Positions 12,340 through 23,889 of a stretch of DNA of 64,000 bases are shown in pieces. The number at the start of each line of letters is the position of its first letter. The first letter of the stretch is position 1. The translations under genes and the position numbers were made by a program. The notes beneath the pieces are model-generated. The model did not search any database. It was given only the letters and a program-made list of their open reading frames with translations, and was not told the origin of the DNA. The stretch is from Choristoneura fumiferana (lineage: Eukaryota > Arthropoda > Insecta > Lepidoptera > Tortricidae): contig NC_133476.1 in NCBI RefSeq assembly GCF_025370935.1, positions 8,050,240 through 8,114,239 of the forward strand, read 5' to 3'.

Positions 12340-13148
12340 CTTGCTATCGTAATTCGCGGGTGAGCAAGAATTGAATTTTAGTTCAGTCAAAAATGTCATC
12401 AAGTTCTACAGCCCGTTCATAACAAAATGTGACCACGAAAATTAAGACGGTTGAATGAAACGCTCTAATAATGACCTCAATGGTAAACTGCTGTATATAT
12501 GTCGGCGGCCGATCGTAAAATCGGCGCACGGTTCATATCGTGAAATAGCGATGAGTAAAAGTTAGGTGATGTCTTACTTTATTTTGGTTTCTAATTAGTA
12601 AATTTTGGCTAAACGTCATGTAGCCTAACTAGTTCAGCTATTCTTTTTTTTAGTTTACTGGCATATGAGGTATTTTATTATAGCGCTCTCGGCTGGCAAC
12701 GCATGTTCATGCCTCTTCATAGTGCTCGTTTACTATCAGGCTGTGCTATCAGGTGACCCAATTCGATTGCCATCTTAAAAAATATATAATAGAAGTGGAC
12801 GTGAACGGTACAAATGTCGAGAATAATGTTTTTCCATCGTATTTTGTCGGCAAAGTTCATATTTATCTTGCTTTCTCAACTAGCTTACTGAAGTTTATTA
12901 AATCATGATAAATAAAAGAACTTACCCAACAAATGGATAAAAATATTCAATAGATCTGTACTGTCGACGTTTCGGTATTCTTCTGGTTTTAGAATTTATG
13001 TCTCTGGCCTATTTAGATTGACAAATATTTAGATACTAACACAATATTGTTTTGTGTGGCAATTTAAATCCACAGGTGATAAATTTACAGTAAATATTGT
13101 GACAAATACTTTCAAATACAAAAGTTAAAATTAAATTAGTTCATGGAT
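12340..13148. other. No gene seen; dispersed repeat remnant near 12650-12770
   Basis: GGCATATGAGGTATTTTATT and GCTCTCGGCTGGCAACGC are phrases I recognise as repetitive in moths but cannot assign. A short hairpin with GCCGATCGTAAAATCGGC is at about 12508. Confidence 0.3.
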
Positions 13149-13349
13149 AGGTAATACAGATATTAAATGATATTATAACGGATAACTCACGTCTTAAACC
13201 GAGTTTAGCTCGACTCGCTACAGGTTCCTCTCAGGAGCACGCGACTCGGCGGCTGCCGCAACACGCACACACCGAGCCGAGTGAGTTATCCGTTATAATA
13301 TCATTTATAATGAGTGAGTCTCACGTTAGTTTCAGGTAATACAGATATT
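13149..13349. mobile_element. 169-bp palindromic insert flanked by a 16-bp direct repeat
   Basis: AGGTAATACAGATATT occurs at 13149-13164 and 13334-13349, bracketing an insert at 13165-13333. The insert holds an inverted pair, AAATGATATTATAACGGATA near its left end and TATCCGTTATAATATCATTT at 13287-13306, around a GC-rich core with repeated CCGAG/CTCGG. The 16-bp direct repeat looks like a target duplication, which would be long for a DNA transposon and more like a retroposed sequence. Confidence 0.6.
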
Positions 13350-13354
13350 TATTG

Positions 13355-14043
13355 CCGAGCAATAAAAGTTTGGGCTTTGAGTTCAGTTGGAGATCGACCA
13401 CGCTACATCGCAGCATTAGCGTTATAGTCAAATCGAGCTGCCGTTTTGTTAATCATCAATCAATCATGCGATAAATTAAGTAGGTATACTGATTTGAAAA
13501 AGTTTATGTTCATGCTTAAAATACTTTTTGTAAAAGAAAACTTTTACGTCATAAGTAAGAAAGTCGAATGCTTAAGTCGCGTGCCGTGGAAAAATGTGCC
13601 TACACTTGACAGACAATCATGTTAAACTATTGTAAATTGATACTATTATAATAAACTGTAAGTTTTTTTTCTATTGTTAAGAGAACCATCATTATGTCAA
13701 CACAGTAGAGACTCAGTAAATTACGTATTAACAGAACTGTGACTAGCAATTAACTAATTACAATAGCACACGATATTGAATGATTACGTAAAGAAATAAA
13801 TCATTATGTTAAACAATATTTTCAATTAAAATAAAATTAAACAATACGTAGGCAATTACCGCAAGGGTGCCTTTAATCGACATTAATGTAAAAAAATACA
13901 CACATAATAACTTATCGTCTTGAAAAAAAAAACTGTAACCCTGTCTTATTGTACTAGATTTATAATTGTCGCGGTCCAGCTTAGTAATTAACCTAAATAG
14001 AAGTATATAGAATTTTAATATCATAATTTTAATTTATTTTAGT
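13355..14043. other. No recognised feature
   Basis: AT-rich with poly-A/T runs. The 71-codon minus frame at 13809-14024 is compositionally trivial. Confidence 0.35.
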
Positions 14044-14051
14044 TTATAACA

Positions 14052-14383
14052 CGACCGGATGGCCAAGTGCTTAGAGAACCTGACTACGAAGCTTGAGGTC
14101 CCGGGCTCGATTCCCGGCCGGGGCAGATATTTGTGTGAATAACACGAATGTTTGCTCTCGGGTCTTGAATGTTTAATATGTATTTAATTATGTATTTATC
14201 TATATATGTATGCATTACAGTAAACACCAATGCGCTGTAAAATGCGACACAAAATACATAGAAAAAAAACTATGAATAGCTAGGGACTTTATCCGTTGCA
14301 TAATATCCATAGTACAAGCTTTGCTTAGTTTGGGACTAGGTCAATTGGTGTCAAAGTTTCCTATGATATTTATTTATTATTTG
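14052..14383 (+). mobile_element. tRNA-derived SINE, family A, copy 1
   Basis: The 5' head is tRNA-like: an A-box region TGGCCAAGTGCTTAGAGAA and a B box GGCTCGATTCC at 14104-14114 in a CCCGG-flanked T arm. The body carries ACACGAATGTTTGCTCTCGG, TAGTACAAGCTTTGCTTAG and GTCAATTGGTGTCAAAG, ending in an A/T-rich tail. TTATAACA at 14044-14051 and 14384-14391 is an 8-bp target duplication. Three other copies are in the window. Head and body are known SINE architecture; the family name is only local. Confidence 0.8.
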
Positions 14384-14394
14384 TTATAACATTA

Positions 14395-15170
14395 ACACAG
14401 TTAACCTAAACCAAGGTATAAGAACAAGAACGTTGTGGATCTTCTACCTTCCTCGGTCTATTTAAGTTTAAAATTAATACTCACACTTAATAATCACATG
14501 TACTCGTACAAATGAATATATCGGTAGCCAAATGCATAATACATACTTATAATAATATCCCGTATCAAAGATTTTCTCTCTTTATAATATTCAATTCAAT
14601 AATTGCTAGGGTATATCGGAAATAAAGGTATTAAGTTCTTAATTGTATCATTACAAAATGTAATCCATAAACCAGAGCGGAAATTACGTAGACTAAGGTT
14701 AATCTAGTAAAAGTGACATTAACCACCCACTTCCCTCACGGAATAACAATTGAAATGGCTATTAAACAAACCTCAATGTAATCTGACCTTACTACTTGCT
14801 CAAATTGCTTGGTGACTCCTTGACTTTGTGTTTTGTATTAATGGGTGAATTACATCAAACATTTGGCACTCAGGGTCACTACTCCCACTGTACTCGTATC
14901 TAGTCGGAGCTAGAATCCTTGTGAAAAGATCTACTGGAGTAAAATATTAAGTGAATAGACGCTGGAAATAAATTCATGCAGGTATTACAGAAAGGATATA
15001 CCATAAAGGATATAAGAATACACCAGGCTTCCCAAAATGGTGTCGTCAAATCGACCTTTAATGAAAAAATAAATTCACTGTCGAAGTACAAAATATCGTA
15101 ATCTAAATGGAGCTTGAATTCTCGATGGCATTACAACAGGTTTCTTGACTGGATGACTTTCAATTTTTAA
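14395..15170. other. No recognised feature
   Basis: No family motif or inverted pair was seen. A 63-codon minus frame at 14900-15091 is not convincing as a gene. Confidence 0.35.
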
Positions 15171-15171
15171 T

Positions 15172-15432
15172 ACAGCAGTCGACTGCTGGACATATGCCTC
15201 TTCCATGGCGCGCTACAACACTCTGTCTTCAGCTCCTCGCAACCATCCGCCGCCAGCGACCCTCTTAAGCTCGTCCATCCACCGTGCCTCAGGACGCCTT
15301 ACACTACGTTTTCCCGTGGTCTCCATTCGAGGACTCGTCTGCTCATCAGCCCTGCGACAGACGTGGCCAGCCCAACGCCCCTTCAGCGAACTAATTCTTT
15401 GAGCAACGTCGGTGACTTTCGTTCTTTGATCT
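15172..15432 (-). mobile_element. RTE-like LINE fragment, minus strand
   Basis: In reverse this reads through the same segments as 1726-2092: KVTDVAQRIS-like start, WAGHVCRR, RTRGKR, RRPEARWMDEL, RVAGGGW, EEAYVQQ. CTTCCATGGCGCGC and CTCCTCGCAACCATCCGCCG are close reverse matches of the first copy. It has small deletions and a mutated stop context, so it is a dead 3' fragment. Confidence 0.7.
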
Positions 15433-15439
15433 TAAGATA

Positions 15440-16445
15440 GGTAGCGTGTAACAAATTTAAACACTTCCCGGTTATATATTTCCTTTATCTTGCACCATGC
15501 TTACTTTGGAATAACTTGACCTTATACGAAGCTCAGAAATATAAGATGACAGACAAGATTATGAGAATTAAATCCGGTAGCCGACGAAAAGGATGTGGCT
15601 CTTTAAGAAATGTGAAAGTCTTAAGATGTCTACTAATCGCCTACGCACCGTCACCGCGGGAATATTCATTACATTTAATAAATTTATAATTCTTTTGTTT
15701 GTTTTTCATCTTTTTCTTTCTGAACTAGTTGAAATAGGACCCAAATAACGACGATGTTTCTTGTGGCATCGGGTAGAACGCCAGTGGACAGAAGATTTTA
15801 ATACTGCGGTTACTGATGTAACTTTTACGCGCTTGAGACCTTTTTTTGCTTAATTTAAATGTAACAGTGAATGGAGATTTGGAGCGGCCCAGTTTTTAGC
15901 ACCTAGAGTGATGATTAGGTGGCGTATTGAAGAAGTTGATTGTGTAAGTAATAAATAATAATGCAAAGATAGGGCACAGTAAGAAGACAAATCTGGCGAG
16001 GTATGATGTTACGTCTTGGACTTGGCTGGTCCACTTTATATTGCGTACCATTAACTACTGATAATATGTCTGACATATATTTTATATAGGTATTCTTAAA
16101 GAGGTGATACCTAAATAAACGTGTTTATTTTTCTTACTTTGTGAAAAAGCATTGAATGTACCTAGAAGTGTCCATGAACATTTTTTTTTTTAATGTGTGA
16201 AGCGCAATAGTATTACACACCCTTACAATGAGACTCAGCATCTCCGCCATTATCTTAGTCCAATCGCACCGAGAGTCGTTGCCCATAAACTTGGGTCTCT
16301 ACATAGAGTCAATAATGTCCACACAATCCACAGTAAAAAATAAAACGATCAACGAATGTTCTGGAAATATTCCTAAATTTAAGTGTTTTTTTAATTTGAT
16401 TTCACTAAGCCTAAATAAATAAGCACAAATGAGTAGTCCTACGAG
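15440..16445. other. No recognised feature
   Basis: Neither strand shows a supportable exon or repeat. The 64-codon plus frame at 16228-16422 has no recognisable domain. Confidence 0.3.
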
Positions 16446-16449
16446 CGTT

Positions 16450-16622
16450 TCAACCGCTATCGTTTCCTGTTGATCATATTGAAGAAATTAATGAGTCAGG
16501 TAGAATGGAAGAATTTTTATAAAACGATATAGTGTGCGTACATTAATTATTATTCATTAAAATTTCTTGCTTACGTCTCTCATTTCTGCAATATATGCAA
16601 CAGGAAACTGATAGCGGTTGAA
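16450..16622. mobile_element. Palindromic MITE
   Basis: TCAACCGCTATCGTTTCCTG at the left is matched in reverse by CAGGAAACTGATAGCGGTTG at the right, and homology of about 32 bp extends inward (arms 16450-16481 and 16592-16622). The core is AT-rich with no frame. Confidence 0.65.
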
Positions 16623-16689
16623 GAACTACCAATATAGTAAGATGGAATAACGATTCAGCTAAAAAAGTTGTGCATTTTTAAAACGTTAT

Positions 16690-16945
16690 AATCATCATAT
16701 CTGCCGTAGGACGGTCACTGCTGGACATAAGCGTGCCCCATAGACCTCCAGTTGATTCGGTTGGAATCAGCCTGCATTCACAGTGCACCCGCTGCTTTCA
16801 CCAGAGGCTGTATTGCCTAACATCGCAAGCAAATGACAGATTTCGCATACTAAAACTGTCATTTAATTGCGAGCGCCAGAAACGTTAGGCAATACTGCAT
16901 CTGGTCCTCCGTCCATCTCGTTGATGGACGGGTGTCGGTAGTGGC
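16690..16945 (-). mobile_element. RTE-like LINE 3' tail, split by a small MITE
   Basis: Read in reverse, this ends with the usual block (CTGCAGGC-like, TGGAGGTCTATGGGG, CAGCAGTGACCGTCCTACGG) followed by a short ATG-rich tail at 16690-16700. The tail is interrupted at 16801-16910 by a palindromic insert; LINE homology resumes at CCTCCGTCCATCTCGTTG. Confidence 0.6.
16801..16910. mobile_element. 110-bp palindromic MITE nested in the LINE tail
   Basis: CCAGAGGCTGTATTGCCTAAC at the left pairs with GTTAGGCAATACTGCATCTGG at the right, and an inner pair ATGACAG/CTGTCAT adds to the dyad. Flanking LINE sequence resumes on the other side, showing insertion. The target duplication could not be fixed because the element ends resemble the target. 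Confidence 0.65.
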
Positions 16946-17503
16946 TAAAATTTGCTAATGTCTAATTAAGTCAGATGTAACAACTCTAATCGCACTGATT
17001 TTCCTAAGAATAAGTATTTTGCTCCAGGGCATTTTGCACCTCGTTTGTCCGTATATGATTATATTAAAATAACTGTTAATTCTACACTTGGAAGCGAAAT
17101 ACTTCACATAACTGCCCATTAGCTATGCATATGCGTAGTCGAGTTAAGCTACTTAGAAACTGGAGCGCAACTCAATCCCGTTGTTATTAAATTTCATAGA
17201 AACTCATCTCTGATACCTATATTATTATCGATGTAAGAAAAAGTAGGCGAGCAATGATCGGAACGGATAAGCTGACGAGAGAAATTAACTTGTCTAGTGT
17301 TAAGTTAATTTTTGGGCGTTTCTGTTATTTCCTACGACTTAAATAATCATCTATCTTACTACCTACCTACTTAGTGCAGAGTCCAATTAATTTAACGAAT
17401 TCGCGATATCAAACTGTACTTACTCACAATATTTTTCTACCGGCTTAGGTAAAACATATGAAGGCGATTGACACCACGAGGTTATTTAGAGATCACGAGA
17501 AGA
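16946..17503. other. No recognised feature
   Basis: No ORF, TIR or SINE signature is visible. Confidence 0.3.
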
Positions 17504-17748
17504 CGACCGCATGGTGAAGTGGTTAGAGAACCTGACTACGAAGCTTGAGGTCCCGGGTTCAATTCCCGGCCGGGGCAGATATTTGTATGAATAATACGAA
17601 TGTTTGTTCTCGGGTCTTGGATGTTTAATATGTATTTATCTATATAAGTATTTTTATCCGTTGCCTGGTACCCATAGTACAAGCTTTGCTTAATTTGGGA
17701 CTAGCTGAATTGGTGTCAAGTGTCCCATGATATTTATTATTTAATAAA
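17504..17748 (+). mobile_element. tRNA-derived SINE, family A, copy 2
   Basis: Same head and body as 14052-14383: AGAGAACCTGACTACGAAGC, B box GGTTCAATTCC at 17556-17566, TGTTCTCGGGTCTTGGATG and AGTACAAGCTTTGCTTAATT. The A box is degenerate (ATGGTGAAGTGG). It is about 90 bp shorter in the middle than copy 1. Confidence 0.8.
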
Positions 17749-17764
17749 TAGTAAGTGATTCACG

Positions 17765-17825
17765 TCATGGTTAGTGTGCAGCACCACCACCTATGAATAC
17801 CCGCAACACCAGAGAATTGTTGATG
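17765..17825 (-). repeat. Short LINE-tail remnant
   Basis: CACCACCACCTATGAATACC and GCAACACCAG parallel the start of the repeat at 10665-10942. Confidence 0.4.
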
Positions 17826-17829
17826 TAGG

Positions 17830-19500
17830 TATAGCTGGTGTAAACGGTTTTCATTGGCTAAGATAGAAAAATCACTTAAATCGCTTTTTCATTTTTATTA
17901 ATATGGACATCCCCAAAGTGCATGATTGACTAAAAAAATGCCAGAAATATTAATCAGCATTTTATTAAGGAATCCTGACATCAGGAATAGGAATAACCTC
18001 AGCAAGACCTGATCCTTTCTTAACCACTTTGTTCTAAGCTGCTTAGATACGGAAAACTCTTACCATAGAGCACTTATATCAGAAGCAGGCAAAGCACGCT
18101 TTCCCGTTAGCCAAAGTCGACTATATCGATCATGAGAAACGGCATTTTAAACTTGTTTTTGTTTTAGTTTAGTCAATAAGAAATAGTAGAGAATTAGTAA
18201 AGTCAGATGCAGCGCTAGACGAAGGCGACGTGGGCCACAGTTTCTCGGGCTCAAAAGTTTCTCGATTTTTTTTCTCATTTAAACATCCATTATCTAATTG
18301 GTTTGCCATTATAGGGCCTTGTAAAATTTATCTTGCCCACGCGAAATTTAGGATCTGCACCGCCCTGAGTAAACAGGATAAAGACAACTCCCTTTTTAAG
18401 TGCTTTTATGCTTTCACTGCAGCAGGAACTACAGATTAAATTAAATCCCTTGATTAGAAAGCTGTCTTCGAAACCTCTGACGGCTTATTTAAAATTCTTG
18501 CCGTATATCCTTTAATGAAAAATAATCTGAGCTACGCATTTTGGTATTGAATACCTTTTACTGAAGCCACACTTATTTCTAATGCCATTAAGTAGATAAG
18601 CCTTGGTTTAACATGGATTTAGTAAACGTATACTGTATAGTCGTATGTATATATTATAGTTATCTCCCAGTGTAAGACTCATGTCAAAACATAAACGCCT
18701 TGCGCGTTTCATATTGAGGCTAACTCCGTTGAAGGAACTAAAATTATAAAGTGTAAGTGAATGCCGCAAATCCGTTATTTTGGTCGAGGCCAGTAACTAA
18801 CAGGTAACGAGCCTTTAAAAACTACACTGATATCGCCCTTCACTACCACTACTCGGATCTTTTAAGATAACGGAAAATATAATTTGAAAACACTACACTT
18901 ACCTTAATATTGCCTAGTCATGGGAAGCACGATCAACACTGGCAAGCGTTTTTCATTGCGTGTGCTGACAGGTTAACAATAGGCGGCGGGCGTGTTGGAC
19001 GAACAATGAACTGAGAAAATTTAATATTGACGTGAAGAAAAGCCCAAACCTGACCTTTGGACTAACAAAACTGAAATATGGACGTTAGATTTTCTTTAGG
19101 AAATAGAATAGAGATAGGGCGAAAAAAAAACAATTAATTTCACAAGACCGTCTTAACCATATTAGGTGTCCATCAGATTACGAAAATCAGCTTATAATAT
19201 GACACACCATAGCCAATTTCTTTTTCATGAGGGCGATCAGCTTCGATGCGTCTCCTAAGACCCGGGCAAAAAGTTCCCCTACGACCTTGACAAATATTTT
19301 CATAAAACCAGGTTTCATTGAAGCATTCATACAACTTCATTTCATTAATGTGACCTAGATACTGGGTAAAAGTTTAATTATCGAACGCGATAATATATGT
19401 AATACCGTGTTCCGCTGTCATGTTGGCCGAGGTTGTGAGAAATCGTAAACAAAAAAAAAATAAACAAAACACAATCGTACCGCGCACAGTTTACCTACAA
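17830..19500. other. No recognised feature
   Basis: The longest frame (18230-18439) has no recognisable domain. No inverted ends or tandem arrays were noticed. Confidence 0.3.
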
Positions 19501-19501
19501 G

Positions 19502-19857
19502 ACCTACGCACGTCATCATCATCATCATCCCAGCCTATATACGTCCCACTGCAGGGCACAGGCCTCCCCTCAGAATGAGTGGGCTTGGGCAGTAGTTCCC
19601 ACGCGGGCCCAGTGCGGATTGGGAACTTCACACACACCATTGAATTGCTTCGCAGGTTTGTGCAGGTTTCCTCACGATGTTTTCCTTCACCGTAAAGCTC
19701 GTGGTAAATTTCAAATATAATTTTCCGCACATGAATTTCGAAAAACTCGAGGCCTCGAGCTTAGAGGTGCGAGCCGGGGTTTGAACCCACGATCCTCTAC
19801 TTGAGAGGCCATAGGTCAAACCACTCGGCCACCACGGCTTCACGCACCTACGCACGT
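19502..19857 (-). mobile_element. tRNA-derived SINE, family B, complete copy with 12-bp TSD
   Basis: Read in reverse, the SINE begins with a tRNA-like head: A box TGGCCGAGTGGTTTGACC and B box GGTTCAAACCC (complement at 19777-19787). The body contains TTACGGTGAAGGAAAACATC and TCAATGGTGTGTGTGAAGTT, and it ends GCAGTGGGACGTATATAGG plus (ATG)n. ACCTACGCACGT at 19502-19513 and 19846-19857 is a perfect 12-bp duplication. The SINE body is 19514-19845. Its end and ATG repeat resemble the RTE-like LINE tails in this window, suggesting that LINE supplies the machinery (inference). Confidence 0.88.
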
Positions 19858-19859
19858 GT

Positions 19860-20598
19860 TCGAACGTTTTTATTTTCTTCTTTTTTTAGGCAAAGGTTTT
19901 TTGTTTTTTTATCTTCGCGCTCTTGACGCATTTAGCCAAACGGGGAAACGCAATTAGATTTTGGAAATGCGTAAGGATCGGAATTTAGAAAAATGGGTTG
20001 GAAAAGATCAGGAAGGGTAAAAGAAACAAATAATAAACAAAAAAGAATACCTATGTTGGACAAATGATAGGTTCGTAACGTTTGTGGGTCTATGCGGCCA
20101 GGCCTCGATAACGTCATAGACGACTCAATTATTTAGTTCTCGCTTATAGTTCGTTTCCTGCGTCTCTGTCAGATTGTTACATCATCAGATTGGTTTGCTC
20201 CCTACCACGCATAGCTAAAAAATAATTGGCCAATCTGTTTAGGCCAAGCAGATATTTACACAGGCGTAGTTAGGTACTAGATTAGACTCACATTACTTGT
20301 CATACAAATTTATCATGTGTTCAGCGATTCTTGCTACAAATATATGCGTTAAAACACATCTCTAAATATAATGCCTAAACGTCACCTTCAGATCTAGATG
20401 TTATGACAATTTAATAAAATGTTTTATTTTGTTGATAATACAAACACACAATGTATGTAATACATTCTGTAAGTCTTTATTTTATTATGAATAAATAAAT
20501 AAATAAATGGACTTTGAACACAAACAATTTGGACATAGGACCTGAATTTAAGATTTTTTACAGCTTTGGACGATACGGATAAAATCAAAATTGTAATA
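19860..20598. other. No recognised feature; short AATA microsatellite
   Basis: An (AATA)n run is at about 20489-20507. The 61-codon minus frame at 19932-20117 is not recognised. Confidence 0.3.
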
Positions 20599-20602
20599 AA
20601 AT

Positions 20603-20852
20603 ATAATAATAATAATAAATATCATGGGACACTTTACACCAATTGACCTAGTCCCAAACTAAGCAAAGCTTGTACTATGAATACTAGGCAACGGATAAAC
20701 ATACTTATATAGATAAATACATACTTAAATACACATAAAACATCCAATACCCGGGAACAAAGATTCGTATTATTCATACGCCCCGGCCGGGAATCGAATA
20801 CGGGACCCCAAGATTCGTAGGCAGGTTCTCTAACCACTCGGCCATCCGGTCT
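20603..20852 (-). mobile_element. tRNA-derived SINE, family A, copy 3
   Basis: In reverse the copy starts GACCGGATGGCCGAGTGGTT (an intact A box), has TATTCGATTCCCGGCC as its T arm/B box, and runs through the TAGTACAAGCTTTGCTTAG block to an (ATT)n-type tail on the left side (20603-20619). Confidence 0.82.
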
Positions 20853-20854
20853 TC

Positions 20855-21325
20855 TAAATTATCAGTTGCACTAAGCTGGTTCTGTTGGTCTGTATAAACT
20901 AAGAAGAACAAACAGTCAACTGCCATTATTTACGTGGGAACATTTTTATACATACTCTTAGGTGCATTCGTACTAAAGGCAACAATAAGTCGCATTTGCA
21001 AAAACAGTGCATTTTGTAATCGCTTTCGTAATAGTGTTGATGTGACATTACATTACGTTTTTAACGTGGTTAGAGAATTAAAGCGGGATTAAAAAAAAAG
21101 GTTGGCATCAAATTTTTTGTACTTGATTTGTTTTAAATGGTACATGCTAGGGTCGCTTGTTGCTTCAAACGCGAATTAAATTTAAGCAGAAGCAGAAAAA
21201 ATATGTTGTATCTGTTAAGCTTTGAGTGATTTATCATTAAAAATTAACAAAATATACGCAAAAAGTCATTTTTGAAATCAAATTGATATTTATCCGTCCG
21301 TCAAGAGTGAAACGGCCATCGGGTT
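20855..21325. other. No recognised feature
   Basis: AT-rich, nothing assignable. Confidence 0.3.
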
Positions 21326-21328
21326 TTT

Positions 21329-21373
21329 ATTTTATTTGTGGCCCTTTTGTATTTAAGCAGCGGTATATTTACT
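21329..21373. repeat. Half copy of the 'zcccttttgtatttaagcagcg' MITE arm
   Basis: TTTGTGGCCCTTTTGTATTT followed by AAGCAGCGGT matches the right arm of the palindromic MITE at 47989-48166. Confidence 0.6.
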
Positions 21374-21379
21374 CACTTA

Positions 21380-23620
21380 ATTTAATAATGACCTTAAGCC
21401 GAAATTACTCGCGTTGAATGTTCAAAAATTTACTAGAATAAATATCTTGTGGACACAGAGACCAGCGAATCAAAATAAAAGAAAGAACCTTGACCGAGAA
21501 TTTAAATAATATTCAAAAAGACTGCTTATTTATTCCACGTTCATTGATATTACGATAAGGTCGCAGTATTTAGGCTCTAATGAATATCACAATCAATAAA
21601 TAACATAAACCAGTCTGTAAGGAAAACAAGAAACGGTTATGCAAGCCTAATACTCAATTCATGTAAAATAGTCATATTCGCAGAAAACTCATCGAAATCA
21701 GTCCATTGCTTCATTTCAAGCCACAGACTCCCACATTATAGGTAACTTTTTTTCTCACTGTATTTGATTTTTAACGCAAGCTTTTTTCACTGACTTTACC
21801 TTATTGACTATACTTACGTACTAGCTTCGTCATCAAACTTTCATAAGTTAATCCGTAGACTCGAAATGGGTCAACTTTGACTTGCAACATTCAGTCCTGT
21901 CAAAAGGCACAAACAAACGTTGCAACGCCTGTAAAAATATATTAAAGGCTTCATAATGTTGTTACAAAGATAAGGATGTTTGAAAAGCATCCCAGAGGAC
22001 AAATTTTCAAAATAACGTGACTCGAAATCATCATTTGAAAGCGATGAAAAATTATGCTGACTTCAAAATACGGGTAAAGTAGTAGATACTTAGAGTTCTG
22101 ATTAACCTTAAAACTAGTGTAAAATTAACTTGAACTGTAGTTTTGTAGCAATCCATAGATTTTTACCACTCTCAGTGAGTATTTTCGAGAGATGTGATTT
22201 TAAAAATAAGTGCCCTGTATTCAATGTCGAACAGGCTGTTGAAATATTTATTAAAAAAGGATAAATTTCGTTTTGTTTATAACTTGTGTCTGGAACTACC
22301 GAACTGGTTATAATAATAATTATCTTATACATATAGAAAGCTACACTATCCCTGATAATAAACAAAGGCTTCTAATCCCAGAAAAGCATGAAGATTCCCC
22401 ATACTAAGTTGACTTTGCGTTAAAAGCTAGATTAAAACTATCTTGCTTAACCATATCTCTTGTAATCAATCTGTTGCAACGATCTACAGTGAAAGTGTTG
22501 AGGAAAATCCTGTCCGATTCGCGCGCACAGCACACTGGACTGTAATGCTGTTCGCATTGCGTGAATGTCTTGCATAAGTGCGGCAAATGTTTTTTTTGAG
22601 AACCGACGCAAGCGGCATTAAGTTCAGTGTATGTAGGTAGGGGTTAGGAATCGGATAGGGGCAGATTCTGATAAATCATGATAATTGAATTTCATGTATC
22701 GCCTGCTCCTCTTGTAATTTAAAAGTGTCATGTTATGAAATGGTTTCAAGTAATGTGAAACTCTTAAGTATGAAAACCTGTAAAAGTAAAAAATATGCCA
22801 GGCTATGAAGACGAATAGTACAACTTTAAACAAAGATGTTGTGGCGTTCCTCAATAACATCCTTAGACTGTGGATCTTTTCGACTCCATAAACAGGTCCA
22901 ATAATTGTCATCGTAGTGGATTCAAAAGTGAAATGAAGAGAAATTTTCGACCCTTGATAATGATTCTTAGATCGTTCGTTTGTGATATGGTTGCGCACGG
23001 TCGGCTGCGCCTCCGGCTTCTCTTGAATGAAACAAGTGCAGTCACGCGCGGCCCTGGCTGCCAGAACATTCGAAGAACTAACTGATAGATTACGAACACA
23101 CTGGGATGAGACATTTGTAAAGCCACTTAAAAAGTCTGCTTTGTTTTAGGGCTCATTAAAACCGTTGCCTAAACTATGCACCTAATTGTAATGTTGTTAC
23201 TAATGCATTTTCAGCAATATATTAATACATCGCTTCTAAGGCAGTGGTGCGCAACCATTGAGTCAGTTGGAACCTAATTTCAGTTACTTCATTGCACCCA
23301 AGCCTTCACTATTTCTGAGAATCCGGTGTTGTTTGTTTCTGAAACGCTCATGGCGGTTAAGTGTAATAAAATCTGTTTATCAAGTAACTACTGAGGTTGG
23401 TACCTACTCACGAATAAAAATTATGAAAAAAAAACACTAGTAGCAAGTAATTTGTACTAGTAGTAAATATTTAGTAGTAGTAATTTGTATTCAATTTAAT
23501 ATCACCTGTTGATTTATTTACTACCTTTTCAATTTATAAAAAGGCATAACCAAGTATCAGAAAACATATAACAGACACACTGCGTATAATAATATAGGAA
23601 CTTTGCTAACACTTGATATA
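21380..23620. other. No recognised gene; several unassigned minus frames
   Basis: A 124-codon minus frame (22624-22998) has a hydrophobic middle but no motif I recognise. Its upstream side, 22975-23065, is GC-rich (CGGTCGGCTGCGCCTCCGGC) and may be a repeat piece. I do not call a gene. Confidence 0.3.
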
Positions 23621-23623
23621 AAT

Positions 23624-23790
23624 CTTGACACCAATTGACCTAGTTCAAAAGCAAGAAAAGTTTGCATTATGGAATTTATGGGTACATACCTACTAGACTA
23701 GGCAACGAATAAACATACTTAAATAGATAGATACATAGTTAATAAATCTCTAATACCTTTAAACGAGCAATTCTTATAAACACACGCACG
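23624..23790 (-). mobile_element. tRNA-derived SINE, family A, copy 4 (5'-truncated)
   Basis: ACACCAATTGACCTAGTTC, then a diverged TTTGCATTATGG, GGCAACGAATAAACATACTT and AAATAGATAGATACATAGTT match the 3' two-thirds of family A in reverse. The tRNA head is missing. Confidence 0.65.

Positions 23791-23824
<34 letters not shown>
23779..23824. repeat. (CA)n microsatellite
   Basis: A CACG/CACA run of about 45 bp directly follows the truncated SINE. Confidence 0.9.
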
Positions 23825-23828
<4 letters not shown>

Positions 23829-23889
23829 TCATGCCTGTATTCCCAAATGGGGTAGGCAGAGCACACGAAACGTTACCGCTTCTTGTATA

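Noticed and set aside
12184..12402. 72-codon minus frame
   Set aside because: Lies across one arm of a palindromic MITE.
14052..14130. tRNA gene call on the SINE head
   Set aside because: A and B boxes are present but no cloverleaf acceptor pairs, and a retroposon body and three more copies follow.
22624..22998. 124-codon minus frame with a hydrophobic stretch
   Set aside because: No recognisable family, no splice or start context and AT-rich composition; may be chance or an old repeat.
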